64,000 nucleotides of DNA from Clavelina lepadiformis (taxonomy: Eukaryota; Chordata; Ascidiacea; Aplousobranchia; Clavelinidae), in contig NC_135242.1 of NCBI RefSeq assembly GCF_947623445.1, positions 3,720,001 through 3,784,000 of the forward strand, written 5' to 3'. How positions within the stretch are numbered: the first letter of the stretch is position 1; the number at the start of each line of letters is the position of its first letter. Positions 9,629-21,900 of the stretch are shown in pieces. A model generated the notes under the pieces. That model did not search any database, was not told where the DNA came from, and was given only the letters and a program-made list of their open reading frames with translations. A program made the position numbers and the translations under genes.

Positions 9629-12600
9629 ATGGCGCAATCTGGAAAACACTTTGGTAGTAAACAATTAAAGGAAGCGCCACTGTCTATTTCCTGTGGGTGA
9701 ATTATCTTGGGCATTTAGTCACTGTGATTGTCGTGATTTCATCGTGTCGTCGTGTCGTGATTTGTTTACATTACGGCAAACGTTTGCATCGATATGCAAG
9801 GTATGAATAAGTTATGTACAGCTTCATGGTCGTTATACAAAGCGAGGAAAGCCAGGTATAGCCTATTTCATGTAAACGAAACCTGTTGTAATGAAGTTTC
9901 GCGAACAAGCTAACTTAATAGTGGTTCAGTGTAACCCATATATTTCTCGAAAGCGTCTGGGCTACAGTGAACATTAACAAGATTAAAAATATGAAAAGAA
10001 AATATTGTATTCTGACCGTTACTTTACTTTAAACGATTTAATGTAGAGAAATTTACTAGCAGTTAAAGTGTTTGCCATTGACGGCGTCTTTTGTTTCGCT
10101 CAGTCAAAAGTAAATAACGTCAGATAGATGAAAAGATAAACATCAAGAACATCAAGATATGAGCGATCGTTATTTTCGCTATTTTCGCTTTCGTTATAAA
10201 TAAATTATTTTGCTGATTTGAAACAAAAGCATAAACCAGCAATATACAAGGGAACATTTTACGCCTTGCTGGGCTCACACGCTTTTTGTTCAGGAACAGG
10301 AATAACGTTCAGAAAATGTTTGACAATTCAAGCAAACAAGACACCTCAGGAAACACCACCTCTGAAACGCAAAATCATTTAGGTGATGAAAAAACTTCAA
10401 AACGTTTCCATAGAAACTTTTAGCCTGAATGCGTATAGGAAACGAAAATACTACAAATTGAAAAAACTGTATATATGTAACAAGACATAGCAATGTAAAT
10501 AATGGCTGACATAATTTGATTTATGAAAATCTAAACGAGCATGCGGCTTCATTAAATTCATTTTATCAATAAAAAAGATTTTAAGTATTGACTCGTTTAA
10601 CAATGCTTAGAGTTTTAATTGACAGGTCAACATCCTAATAATGGTTACGGGCTTTCGTGGCGTAAACAAATCGACAGTAAATATTTTTATTTGCAGGAAG
10701 TGACTCAAAGAAATCCGAACCGGTAACTGCTGGCAATGGACAATTTGTAAGAGGTAAATTTACTAGCACATTGATATTGTTTGTTACTAAGGATGTAGAT
10801 TATTCGGGTTCGGGATTATTCGCGAGGAAGGTTATTCGGGTTCGTGCGAACCCGAATATCATGAAGGTCGACTTGAACGAATCCCGAATATATTCGTATT
10901 AGAACCAAACAATAAAATTTTATTCAAAAGTTGTCAAGTCTTTTTTGTAACATGATGTAATCGTTAAACAAATCGCTTTGTTTCAAAAAAATAACGTTTA
11001 AAAAACGATTGAAAAAGCAAAATCGTTAGGAAAATGACTTTCATTGTAAGTACTGCTGACTCTATTTTAGCTTCGCCGGGAAACTAAATCATCACTTTCT
11101 CTCAGAGTCAGTTAATTTATACGTAATATTGTATTCGGTTTCGCCATTGTTACTATTCGTGTTCACCCGAATCTTCCACCAAGACGATATTCGGCGAATC
11201 TATTCGGGTTTGGGTTCGTATCGGCCCATCCCTTTATTTGCTACCTAGTACAGTATCTTGGTACGATTATTTCATGATTAAAACACGATTATACACGATT
11301 ATAGATTTGGGAATTGCCAAAGCAGGCCTGAAAAAAACTGATTTACCGCCCCCGACAACCAACCCGTTAAGGTCGGCAGAAGACGATAAATATTTCGGAG
11401 GTAATCCCATAAATTAAAAACAATTATTAAAAATTTTTTGTTCAGTACCTATAGTTTTTAATTAAATCAATTTCTATTATATTGCCTATATTAAGTTAAG
11501 AGAAGTAAGATGTTATGAAATTATGAAATGAAATGTGTGTGTTCGTTTACTATAAAGCAAGATTATTTAGGCTACTTTCAGTTTTATATTATACTTTAAA
11601 AAGTACGAAAAAAAATATTTCTTTTAGGCTGGATATTAGGTGGTCGACGTAGATTCTCTTCTTCATCTAGCTATGACAGTCTTGGTAAGTTTTTGAAAAC
11701 ACTTGTGTAACGATTATTTTCTCGCTCAGTTAGCCAGGTTTTAATTTCACGCTTACGGTGAACCGCGACACCAATAACTGTGAGTCACTTTCCACTGTGA
11801 AACTGAGTAGCGTTATCACGCTAATAAACCAAACCGACGATCCTCGAAAAGCCACATTTTATTGGTCTCAGTCAGACGCCGACTCAAACTCACCTCTCCT
11901 AAAATCGCACAAGCTTTATATACAACCAGGGTGCCAAAACACGTGATTAAAATAGTTCAACAAAAGCGTACACGGTGCTGATTGGTAAAAACGCTCGCTT
12001 CAAACGAAAATACGATGATAAGTAACAACATGTGGGAACAAAGTCCGTGACACACCCCCCATCCTACATTTGAGACCACCCGGGCGAAACTTTTCTCCTG
12101 TCCCAAGGTATGTGAATTAAATCACGGTGACTTGTGTGTACGATGCAAGCTAAAAACATAAAAACGACAAAAAGTGCTCTATTACCCAAAAATCCGAGAA
12201 CTCTAACACGTGTTCGTGCTCCCCAAAACACTAGTAAAGCGGAATATGTATGCGCTTCATTTGTAACAGGCGTCGACGTTGACTTTTTGAGGGCCCCTTC
12301 CGACAGGTCGGTCGCTTGATTGTTGAGAACTGCAGTAGGCAAGCTCTCATCGGCTTCATTCTGTCCAGCATCGGAAACATCTGTGCGACTGCACTCTCCA
12401 TCGGTACCGCTGTCATCTTCCTGGCCCACCCCCAGCAATAAAACTTCTTCAGCTTCTACAGCTTTCTGGGGGCTAGTGATGAAGCTATAAAGATAGTCAA
12501 AATCTTTCTCTTCGAAGACGGTTTCTGGGAGAGACATAACCATTTGTGGATCCCTTAAGCCCTTCATCACGCACAGGAACATTAAATCTTTTCGAAGACG

Positions 12601-13685
12601 TTCGTTTGCTGGGTAGGCCCTTCTACCCAGAGTGTTTACTGTCTTTACATAGTCACATGCAGACTCGTCTTGTAGTTGTCGTCTGTTAAAGAAAGATTTC
12701 CGCATCCTGTACAGAGCTTCTCGATAGTCGACAATCAACTCGAATTGATAAACAACGTCTACTAAAGACATCTCGGCAACAGGTAAGTAACTTAACCTTT
12801 GGAGAAACATTTCTTGAATCGAAGCCAAGAAAAACGGTTTCTTCGCTTCGTCGGAAAGCTTGGTTAGACGACAATAGGAGTGGAACAAATACAGAAATCG
12901 TCGTAAGTCGTCTCCCGCTTTATAGAACGGCCGTGGAAGGAAGAAGATCGGATCCATAACATTCACACGACTGCTAACCCTGTTGGCGGTTGTGAAATCC
13001 TGGCGCGCTCGCCAATTGTAACGATTATTTTCTCGCTCAGTTAGCCAGGTTTTAATTTCACGCTTACGGTGAACCGCGACACCAATAACTGTGAGTCACT
13101 TTCCACTGTGAAACTGAGTAGCGTCATCACGCTAATAAACCAAACCGACGATCCTCGAAAAGCCACATTTTATTGGTCTCAGTCAGACGCCGACTCAAAC
13201 TCACCTCTCCTAAAATCGCACAAGCTTTATATACAACCAGGGTGCCAAAACACGTGATTAAAATAGTTCAACAAAAGCGTACACGGTGCTGATTGGTAAA
13301 AACGCTCGCTTCAAACGAAAATACGATGATAAGTAACAACATGTGGGAACAAAGTCCGTGACACTTGTGCTTCGTCAGTCCTACGACATATCAAACTCGA
13401 TATGATTTGTTCTCGAATAATCTGGGTCGGCAAATCGTCATTAGAACAGAAAAACGAACTACTTTATACTTGGTGTATTTGTTGAGCTACTGTGACTTAT
13501 TGAAACAACTTAACATGACAGCATGGGTAACAGGATTTGACAAGAAACGATTTTTTATAAAAATAGATGACGACGATACGTCATGGGAAGATTCTAACAA
13601 CTCGAAGAAGGATATATCTCCACCTAACGGAGAATCAGTAAGACCAAGCGATAAAGTTACAACACGAACAAACACAAAACCATAG
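9629..13685 (+). CDS. Unrecognised small protein, 169 aa, 6 exons; host of MITE and LTR insertions
   Basis: Exons 9629-9696, 10294-10382, 10697-10753, 11326-11400, 11628-11684 and 13522-13685 join into one frame of 170 codons with no internal stop. All five junctions agree in phase (phase 2 once, then phase 1 throughout). The start has a good context (GACATGG). The three middle exons are tiny (57, 75, 57 nt), symmetric in phase 1, and each opens with Gly. The product is low-complexity: a Ser/Asn/Thr-rich part, a PPPTT linker, an RRRFSSSSS basic-serine patch, then a short folded-looking piece (AWVTGFDKKRFFIKI) and an acidic tail. There is no signal peptide and no known domain. It follows the RING pair on the same strand, but homology to them is not visible. 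The first and last exon boundaries are the least certain. Confidence 0.62.
10788..11236. mobile_element. Probable hAT-type MITE, non-autonomous, 449 bp
   Basis: The ends are TAAGGATG on the left and CATCCCTTTA on the right, imperfectly inverted. They are flanked by TTTGTTAC (10780-10787) and TTTGCTAC (11237-11244), an 8-bp target duplication with one mismatch. The interior has no coding capacity and is rich in ATTCGGGTTCG motifs in both orientations, including a perfect palindrome with 12-bp arms at 10833-10858. It lies in the intron between exons 3 and 4 of the 169-aa gene. The family call rests on the 8-bp duplication and the terminal sequence only. Confidence 0.55.
11706..12052 (-). repeat. 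LTR (3' LTR in element orientation)
   Basis: 347 bp, TGT...ACA ends, nearly identical to 13017-13363. It contains a TATA-like motif and a poly(A) signal in the minus orientation. The 62-codon plus-strand frame inside it, repeated in the other LTR, is an accident of the repeat. Confidence 0.92.
12064..12966 (-). CDS. Gag-like protein of the LTR element, 300 aa
   Basis: This is the single long frame between the LTRs. The middle of the product (about residues 20-165) reads like the retrotransposon gag capsid region. It has helix-rich segments around YLFHSYCRLTKLSDEAKKPF, a conserved-type FFNRRQLQDESACDYVKTVN stretch and the following RKDLMFLCVMKGLRDP. The remainder is acidic and then ends in a hydrophobic/basic tail with no CCHC zinc knuckle visible. 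With no pol genes nearby, movement would depend on enzymes from a related autonomous element. Confidence 0.85.
   Translation of the reverse strand: MNVMDPIFFLPRPFYKAGDDLRRFLYLFHSYCRLTKLSDEAKKPFFLASIQEMFLQRLSYLPVAEMSLVDVVYQFELIVDYREALYRMRKSFFNRRQLQDESACDYVKTVNTLGRRAYPANERLRKDLMFLCVMKGLRDPQMVMSLPETVFEEKDFDYLYSFITSPQKAVEAEEVLLLGVGQEDDSGTDGECSRTDVSDAGQNEADESLPTAVLNNQATDLSEGALKKSTSTPVTNEAHTYSALLVFWGARTRVRVLGFLGNRALFVVFMFLACIVHTSHRDLIHIPWDRRKVSPGWSQM
13017..13363 (-). repeat. LTR (5' LTR in element orientation)
   Basis: 347 bp, the pair of the LTR at 11706-12052, with one visible difference between them. It is followed on the plus strand by the CTTG target duplication at 13364-13367. Confidence 0.92.
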
Positions 13686-15964
13686 TACAATCAGTCAAAA
13701 CGTCAAGCAAGCCTGAAAAACATTTACATATCGCTGACAATGGAGCAATTTCAAGTTAGCGCAATTACCTTACGTATGTAATCCACTTTGTATTTACATA
13801 AAAAACTGTACAAATGATGGCAAAAGGATTTGAAAAGTCAACAAATCGAATCAATGAACAAATGTCAAGTTGACTGGCCAACTACAAGCTGAATCGTACG
13901 CTCTTGGCTGCGACTGTAGACGCAACTTATGTTAAACAAAGGCTGCTTTTAATTACTTTTTACACTTGTCTTGCGGCTTCCACATAAGTCAATAACCTTA
14001 AAACCTCACTCCTAATTCAAATTTATACCCATAATAGTTCTTTCTTCCGATTTTACTTGCGCATTCTTGGTCTGTGTGACTTTATTACAGTGAAATAAGT
14101 GTAAAGATTTGTGTCTTCAAGAGTAAGAAGACATATTGTTCGATCACCAAAATATGGAAGAAGAACTTTATGTAAACAGAAAATTGTCATTGAAATGTCA
14201 AATGTATATTTTCTGTAACTGCCTATAACCCAATATAGGTTATAAACAACTCTAAAATCTCAAATTACAAACACACTAAGGGCACTCGATACCTATCTTT
14301 CAAACGAACTAGTCGCTATTCAACTAAGTTATTGAATATAATTGTTATCCGAATAATTTAAGCCGTGACCAGGCTGTCAACCAACGAAAGTCGTAGGTGA
14401 TATACGGTGGCAGAAAATATATTTCCAGGTCTGGTAGATTTTTTTGCCACTCTTTGTTCCATTTCTAATCGTAATAACGGTTACCACAGTTGCCTGAGTT
14501 ATTGGCGTGTTCTAGCATTTGCAGTGTTGCTGGGACAAAGGAATATCTAAATTTAATCGTACAGTCTGCTTATGTCTGAGTCATTAAAAGTCAAACGACT
14601 CAAACTGGAAATAGTGATACCGCGTTTAGTGGTCCAAGGTATAAGCGGTACGCGAGCGATGGCTCCAGAGTTACCATATGACATGTGGGGCCGGGCCAAA
14701 AGTGGAAGGATCAGGTTGTTTGATACATTTAGCTGCCGATTTTTCTTCCTTGTCGCTGTTAAGATGGAAGGCTATCGACACCGTTTTGTTTATGACCGTG
14801 CAACAACAAGGAGACAGGAAGAGATTGGAGATATATTATCGTGTTTATTCAATATGAGTCGTCGGTAGACAGGCTACTGAGCCTAACCGAGAAGACTATG
14901 TAGGTTAAAGTCATACCACGGTAATAATGTGATTACAAACTAATGATTTGAATGTTAAATAATTTGCTTTCTTTAAATTTTGATTTTATAATTCTACTTG
15001 AATTCTAAATTCTAATTTGGTTATTACGTTGAAATATAGCTGTATTCTTGATTTAATCGCTAGAAGGCGAACAGGAGTGATTTTGATAGTAACGCACTTT
15101 TCCATTCGTGAAAACCTGTCAATAACGATGTCTAAAAGCTGCATTTTAAGTGTAACTGATGACCGTAAGACTTTTTTGCATTGGTGACTTTGTTTGGAGG
15201 TTACGTTTTATGAAGAAAGAGCTGAAAATTGGTGAACTTTCCGAAAACTATATATGTTACCTTTTACTCTTAACATTGATTTTTGTTCATGTTTGATCAG
15301 TGTAATATCTATTTTGTAATTGCAACGTTTGCCTTAATACTATTCTTTGTATATCTTTAAAATAATATTTTAGGTTATCTAATTGAAAATTTTCAAGGTG
15401 TTAGAGAATGGGTGGTGGCAAAGTAATTACGTTAATCCAGAATTTGTCTTAGTTTTTCTTTGAAAGCAAAAGTCATGTAAACGCGTTTATATACAAGCTA
15501 CATTTTTGCTAGAAAATAAAAGCAACAGTAAATAATCTCTAACGTACAGGATCATCTTTTGACCAAAACTGCTTTCAATAAAACCAGCTTTTAAATTGTC
15601 ATCTTTCACTATAGGCCTGAACAAATTCATATCTGAAGTAAAAATATACAGAAGATACAAAGAGATTGTCTAGCTCTAGGCAATCTATATTAAGAAATTG
15701 CACTTCACGTTTTCTCTAATTTTTAGGTTATAAGAAAAGGAAAATGTCTATTATGAGTTTCATGCAATAAAAAACAAACAGTGGAGAACTTTTGATGGAG
15801 CAAAAATAAATTCTTCAAAGCTTCGTGTGAGTAAAACGATAATCATCGACATAAGACGATCTTAAAAAGTCCCGCTGAATTCTTGCTTTTGCGCGATCTA
15901 TAACACTCCGCTGCAATTTCAAAAACAAAACGTAGGAGGAAAAACCTACTTGAAGATCGATATC
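13686..15964. other. Intergenic region; probable 3' UTR of Tbx1/10 at its right end
   Basis: No gene is recognised. The longest frame (14572-14868 plus, 98 codons) has no known domain, no convincing splice partners and ordinary AT-rich surroundings. The right part should hold the minus-strand 3' UTR of Tbx1/10, but the poly(A) site is not clear. Confidence 0.4.
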
Positions 15965-18900
15965 TCATCTATTGTCAAACACCGAGTACCGACACATGGG
16001 GTCCGGGTATTCGGGGTAACCCGGGTTAGGGTGTGCCGGGTACGGGGGTTTACTCAGCGGATACGGGTTGTGCCTCGTGTGGGAGGGCAGATACCCGCTA
16101 TAACCAGCGTAAGCCGGTTGGTGGTATTTGTAGCTGGGTGTCCTGACGTCATCAAATGGTGACGTCATTGGGTTTGAAGAATAGTGAAATTGGTGCGCGG
16201 GCTGCGTCAAAAATGGATGAGCGGGACGTTCTAGCGCTGCAAGACGCGACAATCGTCTCGGGGGTTCCTCCGGGCACGCGAAGGGTGGTTGTGGCGCGAT
16301 GGGGATTGCTGGGGCTTGCGATGACGTCATAGAGCAACCACCATAGCCGTGCGTGTTGGAGGAGGAAGGTGAGAAGTTGGCGGATGGAGAAAGATGGGGA
16401 TCACTCGCGGGAGATCTTACCATCGACTTCGCATCATTCTCTGCAGATTTCATATCAAAATAAAGATTTAACCGAATAAGCCCGATAGAATCGCGACAGA
16501 AAGTCTCCAGAAATTATTAATGTTAACTTGTTATCATACTATAACTGCATAACTATAACTTATTATACAATTAACTTATTTTGTATTACTTAACTTAACG
16601 TTGTTATTGTTAACTTGTTAACCCAACATAACTACTTGGAGTATTACTGAGCGAAGTACAGTTTACATCATCATTACATCATTAAAAATGCAGTCCACCT
16701 AAATTTGCCGCCATACCTTTCTCAGCGGCCGCTTCATTGAGCTGCATGACTCGGTGCTTGGCAGCGACTCCCATTAGCTGGAGAGAGCTCGGTCGATGAT
16801 GACTCCGTGGACGAGCGGAGGAAGGAATTGTTGATGATGAGGAAGAATAACTTCCAAGGACGTCCATTGCGCTGCGAGAAAAACGTATTTTTAAGGTGAT
16901 TCATATCAATTGAAGATTCTTATTCCATCATAATATTTGGTATTTTGTATAAAGGTTAATCACCATTTCAAGTATTCGATTAATGTTCCGAGCGCTTTAC
17001 GCATGTTCAGACGTAATGAAAACTTAACGTTGATATTATAATTAAGATTTTCGTTCTAAGATTCGTTAATTCTTGATTGCTACACTGTGTATTCTCTGAG
17101 CGTGCGGTTGGGCACATTATTTTTTAACTGTAACGTTAACGATATAATTGCTTGGACTTGAGCAAAGAAGGCCTTCAATATTTTTATGTTAATTGAACAA
17201 AAATCTATCTATCTATCTATACTGATTAAAGTACTTTTAACGTGAACACGACACTAAGCACGTTTACAACGAACTTCCGTTTGCGAAAGACGACCAAAAT
17301 ATGAAAAGATGATGACGCAATAACCGTCTAAGGGAGCGCTTAATAAAAGCGAGGTGGGCAGTCGTTGATTGATCAGCAGCTCGCAAATTACGAAGTGGTG
17401 AAAGAAATCATGGCGGGTATCACGTTTGGCATTCATTACAGGATTAGTTGCCTCCCGGAAAGCATTCTAGAACTCAGTTCTGTCTTATAGAAGAATTGTT
17501 ACAACGTAGGCCTACCATTCGTCCTGATCGCAATCACGGAAGCCTTTCGCGAATGGATTGCTTTGGATTTTGAGCTGGGTTATCTGCAAATAAAGTAACA
17601 GGATTATCATACATTGAACTTCATATGCACGACGGATTAATCTGGAGGAAAACAAACAAAAAAGTGCTGCGGTGGCACAATTAAAAAGTTTTATTATTTT
17701 CGAAAAAAAATTTTCTTATGAAAAAAAGATTTTAAATACAACTACCGATTCCACTCTAAAGATTTTTCCTTTTGCAAACCTGGCGGAAAGTTATTTAAGA
17801 ACGTAACTTTTTCCTGTGCGGCGTTACAATGAAATCATAATACCGGTTCAAAAGTTCGAAGTATTTTGAGATTGTTTTATGTTGTGAAATATGTAGTTAC
17901 AACTATGTTTCGTTTTAGTGAAACATTTTAACATACTATAAACTATATCTTGCTAAAGATCAAGCCGGGCGTATGCACTGAACTCTTAACAAAATGGCCG
18001 CCTGTCATGTATACGACGTTGCCAACTGTTTATGGCGATACTTCAGGAAGAAAAAAGATTTTTGCGGTAACTTTAACCTTTCTTAACAACGTTGGAACGC
18101 AGATTTCAATTTTTTTACAAATTTGGTGATTTTCTGAGCTAAATTTGGGCAGGGACTGACAAGTTTCATTGTTTTCTTTATCCATGTCGAGGCCAGTAGA
18201 TCACAAGTAATGGTCGAACAATTAGAAAGAGTTAAGTTACTCCCAGCAATCAGCTAAAGCAACAGGGTATGCATATCATCAAACATTGCCCCACTTCCAA
18301 TCTGCAAATGTCACCCTTAAGGGGCGAGTGGGTTAGGGGTTATCTATGATGGCGTTTTGCTCCCAACCACCAGTGCAGACGTTTGTTGTTTTGCCTTTAA
18401 TTGTTTTTGTCCAGTTAAGAAAACTAAAAGGCAACGACCCCGTCGTTAACTAAACCAACATTTTCGTTCCATGGGATGTTTGTGCCTGGGCATTTTGATC
18501 TATGTCTTCAAATGCAAATAAAATACTTCCAACTTGCCCATAACTGAAATTTACCCCGCACTAAAAATGAATGAAACTATATGGAAAAACAATTCGGAGG
18601 CAAAAAGTGTAATTTTTTAACCAAAGACAGCTTAAAATAACAGCACAACGTTGTCCTAACATCAAAACAATCTTCGCATGAACGAATTAAGAATGAAGGA
18701 GAGTAATTCTGTTTATTCAGGACCCTTGCGCTAAAAAATCAAATTCTGAACAAAAATCAACAGGTCACGCCTCATTTAGTACGAACGGTAGATGTCTGGT
18801 TACCTCCTAAAATACCTTGTCTCTTTCTCGATGCTATCGAAGTTATCATGCGCTTTCGTCTTTGTTGACGTATTCATATTTTATTTCATCGTCGTCACAT

Positions 18901-21900
18901 TTTTCTTTACGTTTCTATTTTCAGTAGTCTGTATATAATTAACAAAGTGCAAAAACACTTCTAATGTTTGTGCTCAGTGATGTGTGTCATATAACATGTT
19001 TACATTTCAATAAGCTTTGTTACTGAATAAGCTTTCATTAAAATGAAATTATTTATCAAATTTATCGGTTTTGTAAGATTATCTCAATAACTTTTCAGCC
19101 GGCTTACTCAATACATTTGGGTGTACAGCTGTAACGACCAATGCACATAAATGTTTAAAAGTGGTGTCGGTATAGTTGTTTTCAAAAGTTAAAACTTATA
19201 AGAAGCCTCCTAGATACTTCTAAGGCTAGTTTGAAAGACCGTTTCAATTAGTCTTTTCATGCCACGACCGTTGAAGTTCAGGTTTACGGTTAATGACCAT
19301 CAGGTGGGGCGCATTTGGGGCAAGAGAGCGACAGTTTTTCGTTTTAGTTTCTGCGATTTGTCATAATTTGTTTATTTTTGACTGAACGGTGTTGCAAATC
19401 TTTGTTGTTTCGACGTTAGTGGTTTGTGGAAAGTTGAAAAACACACCCCAGCGAAAAGTGACGTTTAGAAATCGGCGACACCTGCTGCGGCGTGAAGCCA
19501 TCTTTTGACAAATTCCTGGCCTGTCACCCGCCGCCACGCTCACGAGAACGGGTTTCTTTTGAAGTGGCGTTTTCGAGTATCTACCGACGGAGATTTTGAT
19601 AGATGTCAGCTGTTGGTATGCTCTGCGCGTGTCCCTTGTGTACCCACGCACCTCTTAGACCCCCAATTATGAGAGGACAATTCACCCCACGAAGGCTCCA
19701 CGTAGAGCGGTCATTGTTCCCGCTCGAGATCCAGTTATGATTGTGAGGTCAGAATAAAAGGATTGTTCAGGGAAGGAAATAAAGTCTTGTTATAAAAATA
19801 AAACCTTGAATGGTTGAGGAATTATTCAGCTTTGCCCATATTACAAATTACAAAGCCCAAGGGAAAAGGAAAACACACAAAGATACATTGAAATCATACC
19901 GTAAGTAAACGACACAGAGATTTCAAAAGCATTAAGCCTATAAGTTGGCCACAAAGAAGAGGTAACAGTATCCTGAAAAGTTAACCGGAAAAGAGTGCTG
20001 GTACTTTTAAGCAAATAAACACAGCAGTGATGATTCAACCTCACACCTTCAGGCTTGTTTGTCTTCGTGCCTCGTTCAAAACGAACTGAACGCGCCCACA
20101 TCACACATCACGCTTTCCGCACTGTTCCCTCGTTTCTCATGAACCGTGACCATCTTTTTCTCTATTACTTAGAAGTCAATGCCACGTTGATATGCCACGC
20201 CATAACTCTTTCCGGCATACAGCACCGGGCTTTTAGACGTTTAGAGGGATGGACATATGCAAGAGATTGCCGATTTTAATCAAACTTTTCCGCATTTTGC
20301 ACTATCAGGAATCATTTTCGAGTTATTCCGTTGAAGATTTCCACAAAAGTTTCTCCAGAAATGGAAAATTTCAATAAAATACGCAAGTTTGTTGCGGACA
20401 TGTTTCTTTTCAGCGCAACACAAAAATTTCTGCGTTTTACCTTTTTCACTACTTTTTAATGATGCTTTTCTAAACTGCTGGCGGAATGTAGGGTTTGCTA
20501 AAGGAACCCACGAAACATTCTCTTGTCAAAAATTGAAACGTGTTGTTAGGTGACAATTCAAGCTGTGGACAGATTGCCGTGACAAATGGTCCAGGCCATT
20601 CGAATGTTTGTCATATTTTTCAAAAACTGGAAATATCGTCCAAAAAACTTACTCTGTGATTTTGATAAGCTGTCACGGCTGTAAATTTTGTTTCTTCAAA
20701 CACAAAAGTCTTGAAATTTTCCTCAGCACGCTTATCGCTGTCGGCGCTATTGTCTACTAAAATCACATGGAATCTCGGCTGGAATCGATGCATCGAGTTC
20801 AAAATGATCTGGAAAAGAAATAAAACAGCATGGTAAGCTGTAAATACCCTTTTTATTTACGATGCCTTTTAACTTTAAGTAGATGACAGAGGTTAACTTA
20901 AGGATGATCGTAACGTATAAAATAAGGCTCAATTGCCCCATATCCAGCAGAACGCAGTATTTTATACAGGCGTAAACAAGTGTTCAATTGAAGTGCAGTG
21001 TAAGTTTAAATGCTAAAACAAGGTTTTAAGTAACATCTGTTATGTTCGTTTTTAAATATTTTTGAAATTTTGACTTTCTTGCAACCACCACCACCACAAA
21101 CAAAATGGCGACATCTTAAGGCAAATGGATTTGTAAAGAAGGTATCTTTATGGATCGCTGAAATGTTAACCCATTTCACTGCGCCCACCTTTACACAGGT
21201 GCGATTGTTTGAAAGTGTTTTTGAAACTTGTACGCGTTAGCAGGTGCCAGAGTTTTAAGCCGATGTTAATTTGGTGCTGTTTTAAGAAAGGGATTAAGTT
21301 TTTAATAAACAAAATTAAAAGCTTCCTGCCAGAAAATGTATACTGATAGCTGTTTATTCCACATTTTGCGTCTTTTTATCCTTAAAAGGTTCGTATTAAT
21401 TGCGTTTTAACTCTTTCCATAGAGAAGATTATACGATCACTTATAGCTAAGGACTTTTTCGTTAACACGCACTTGCCATCAAACTTTAAATCATTTGGTG
21501 CAAAAACAAATACAATAGCTATACAATACTGCATGCATGCATGCGTAACAATGAAAGCTGCACCGGTAACCTGACGTAGTGTATTAAACATGTAATGTCA
21601 TTTTGTAGTTTTTAACTTCGAAAGAGCGTTGTTTACAGCAAAGTTTGTTTGAATTTTTTCCATATTACAATAAGTGCCAAGGTTTCATATAAAATTGCAA
21701 ATTTAGCAACATCGTTTTAGCAAGCGAACTATGTTTTGTTTTATAGCGTTCGGTTCAAAATATTATGGTTTTATGCATTTTCTATTTAATTTTCTTGGTC
21801 ACTGGTAATAAGGTTTCGAGTAAAGATTTGAACGATTTTGAAATTTCGTTAACAGAAGATTCTTGCGCTGAATAAATTCAAAAATAAAAATAGGCTCAGT

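Larger units (their letters stand above)
11706..13363 (-). mobile_element. Young gag-only LTR retrotransposon (Ty3/gypsy-like), non-autonomous type
   Basis: Two 347-bp direct repeats (11706-12052 and 13017-13363) begin TGTAAC and end GTGACA. Comparison by eye shows one difference, so the insertion is recent. CTTG flanks both sides (11702-11705 and 13364-13367), a 4-bp target duplication. Read on the minus strand, a G-rich polypurine tract lies just before the downstream LTR (about 12053-12062), and an ATTGGCGAGCGCGCC primer-binding-like stretch follows the other (about 13002-13016). Each LTR holds TATATAAA and AATAAA on the minus strand. The 964-bp interior encodes only a gag-like frame; no protease, reverse transcriptase or integrase is present. 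It looks whole for a gag-only element. It sits in the last intron of the 169-aa gene, antisense to it. Confidence 0.9.

Noticed and set aside
11758-11946. 62-codon frame, identical to one at 13069-13257
   Set aside because: Part of the two LTRs, plus strand; element genes are on the minus strand.
13365-13521. 5' part of the 107-codon frame ending at 13685
   Set aside because: Begins at the LTR border and is out of phase with the upstream exons; only the part from 13522 fits the spliced gene.
14572-14868. 98-codon plus-strand frame
   Set aside because: No known domain, no splice partners, and ordinary intergenic composition.
20041-20048. T-box half-site TCACACCT in Tbx1/10 intron 4, with another at 29022-29029
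   Set aside because: About two occurrences of an 8-mer are expected in 64 kb on both strands, so this is chance level.
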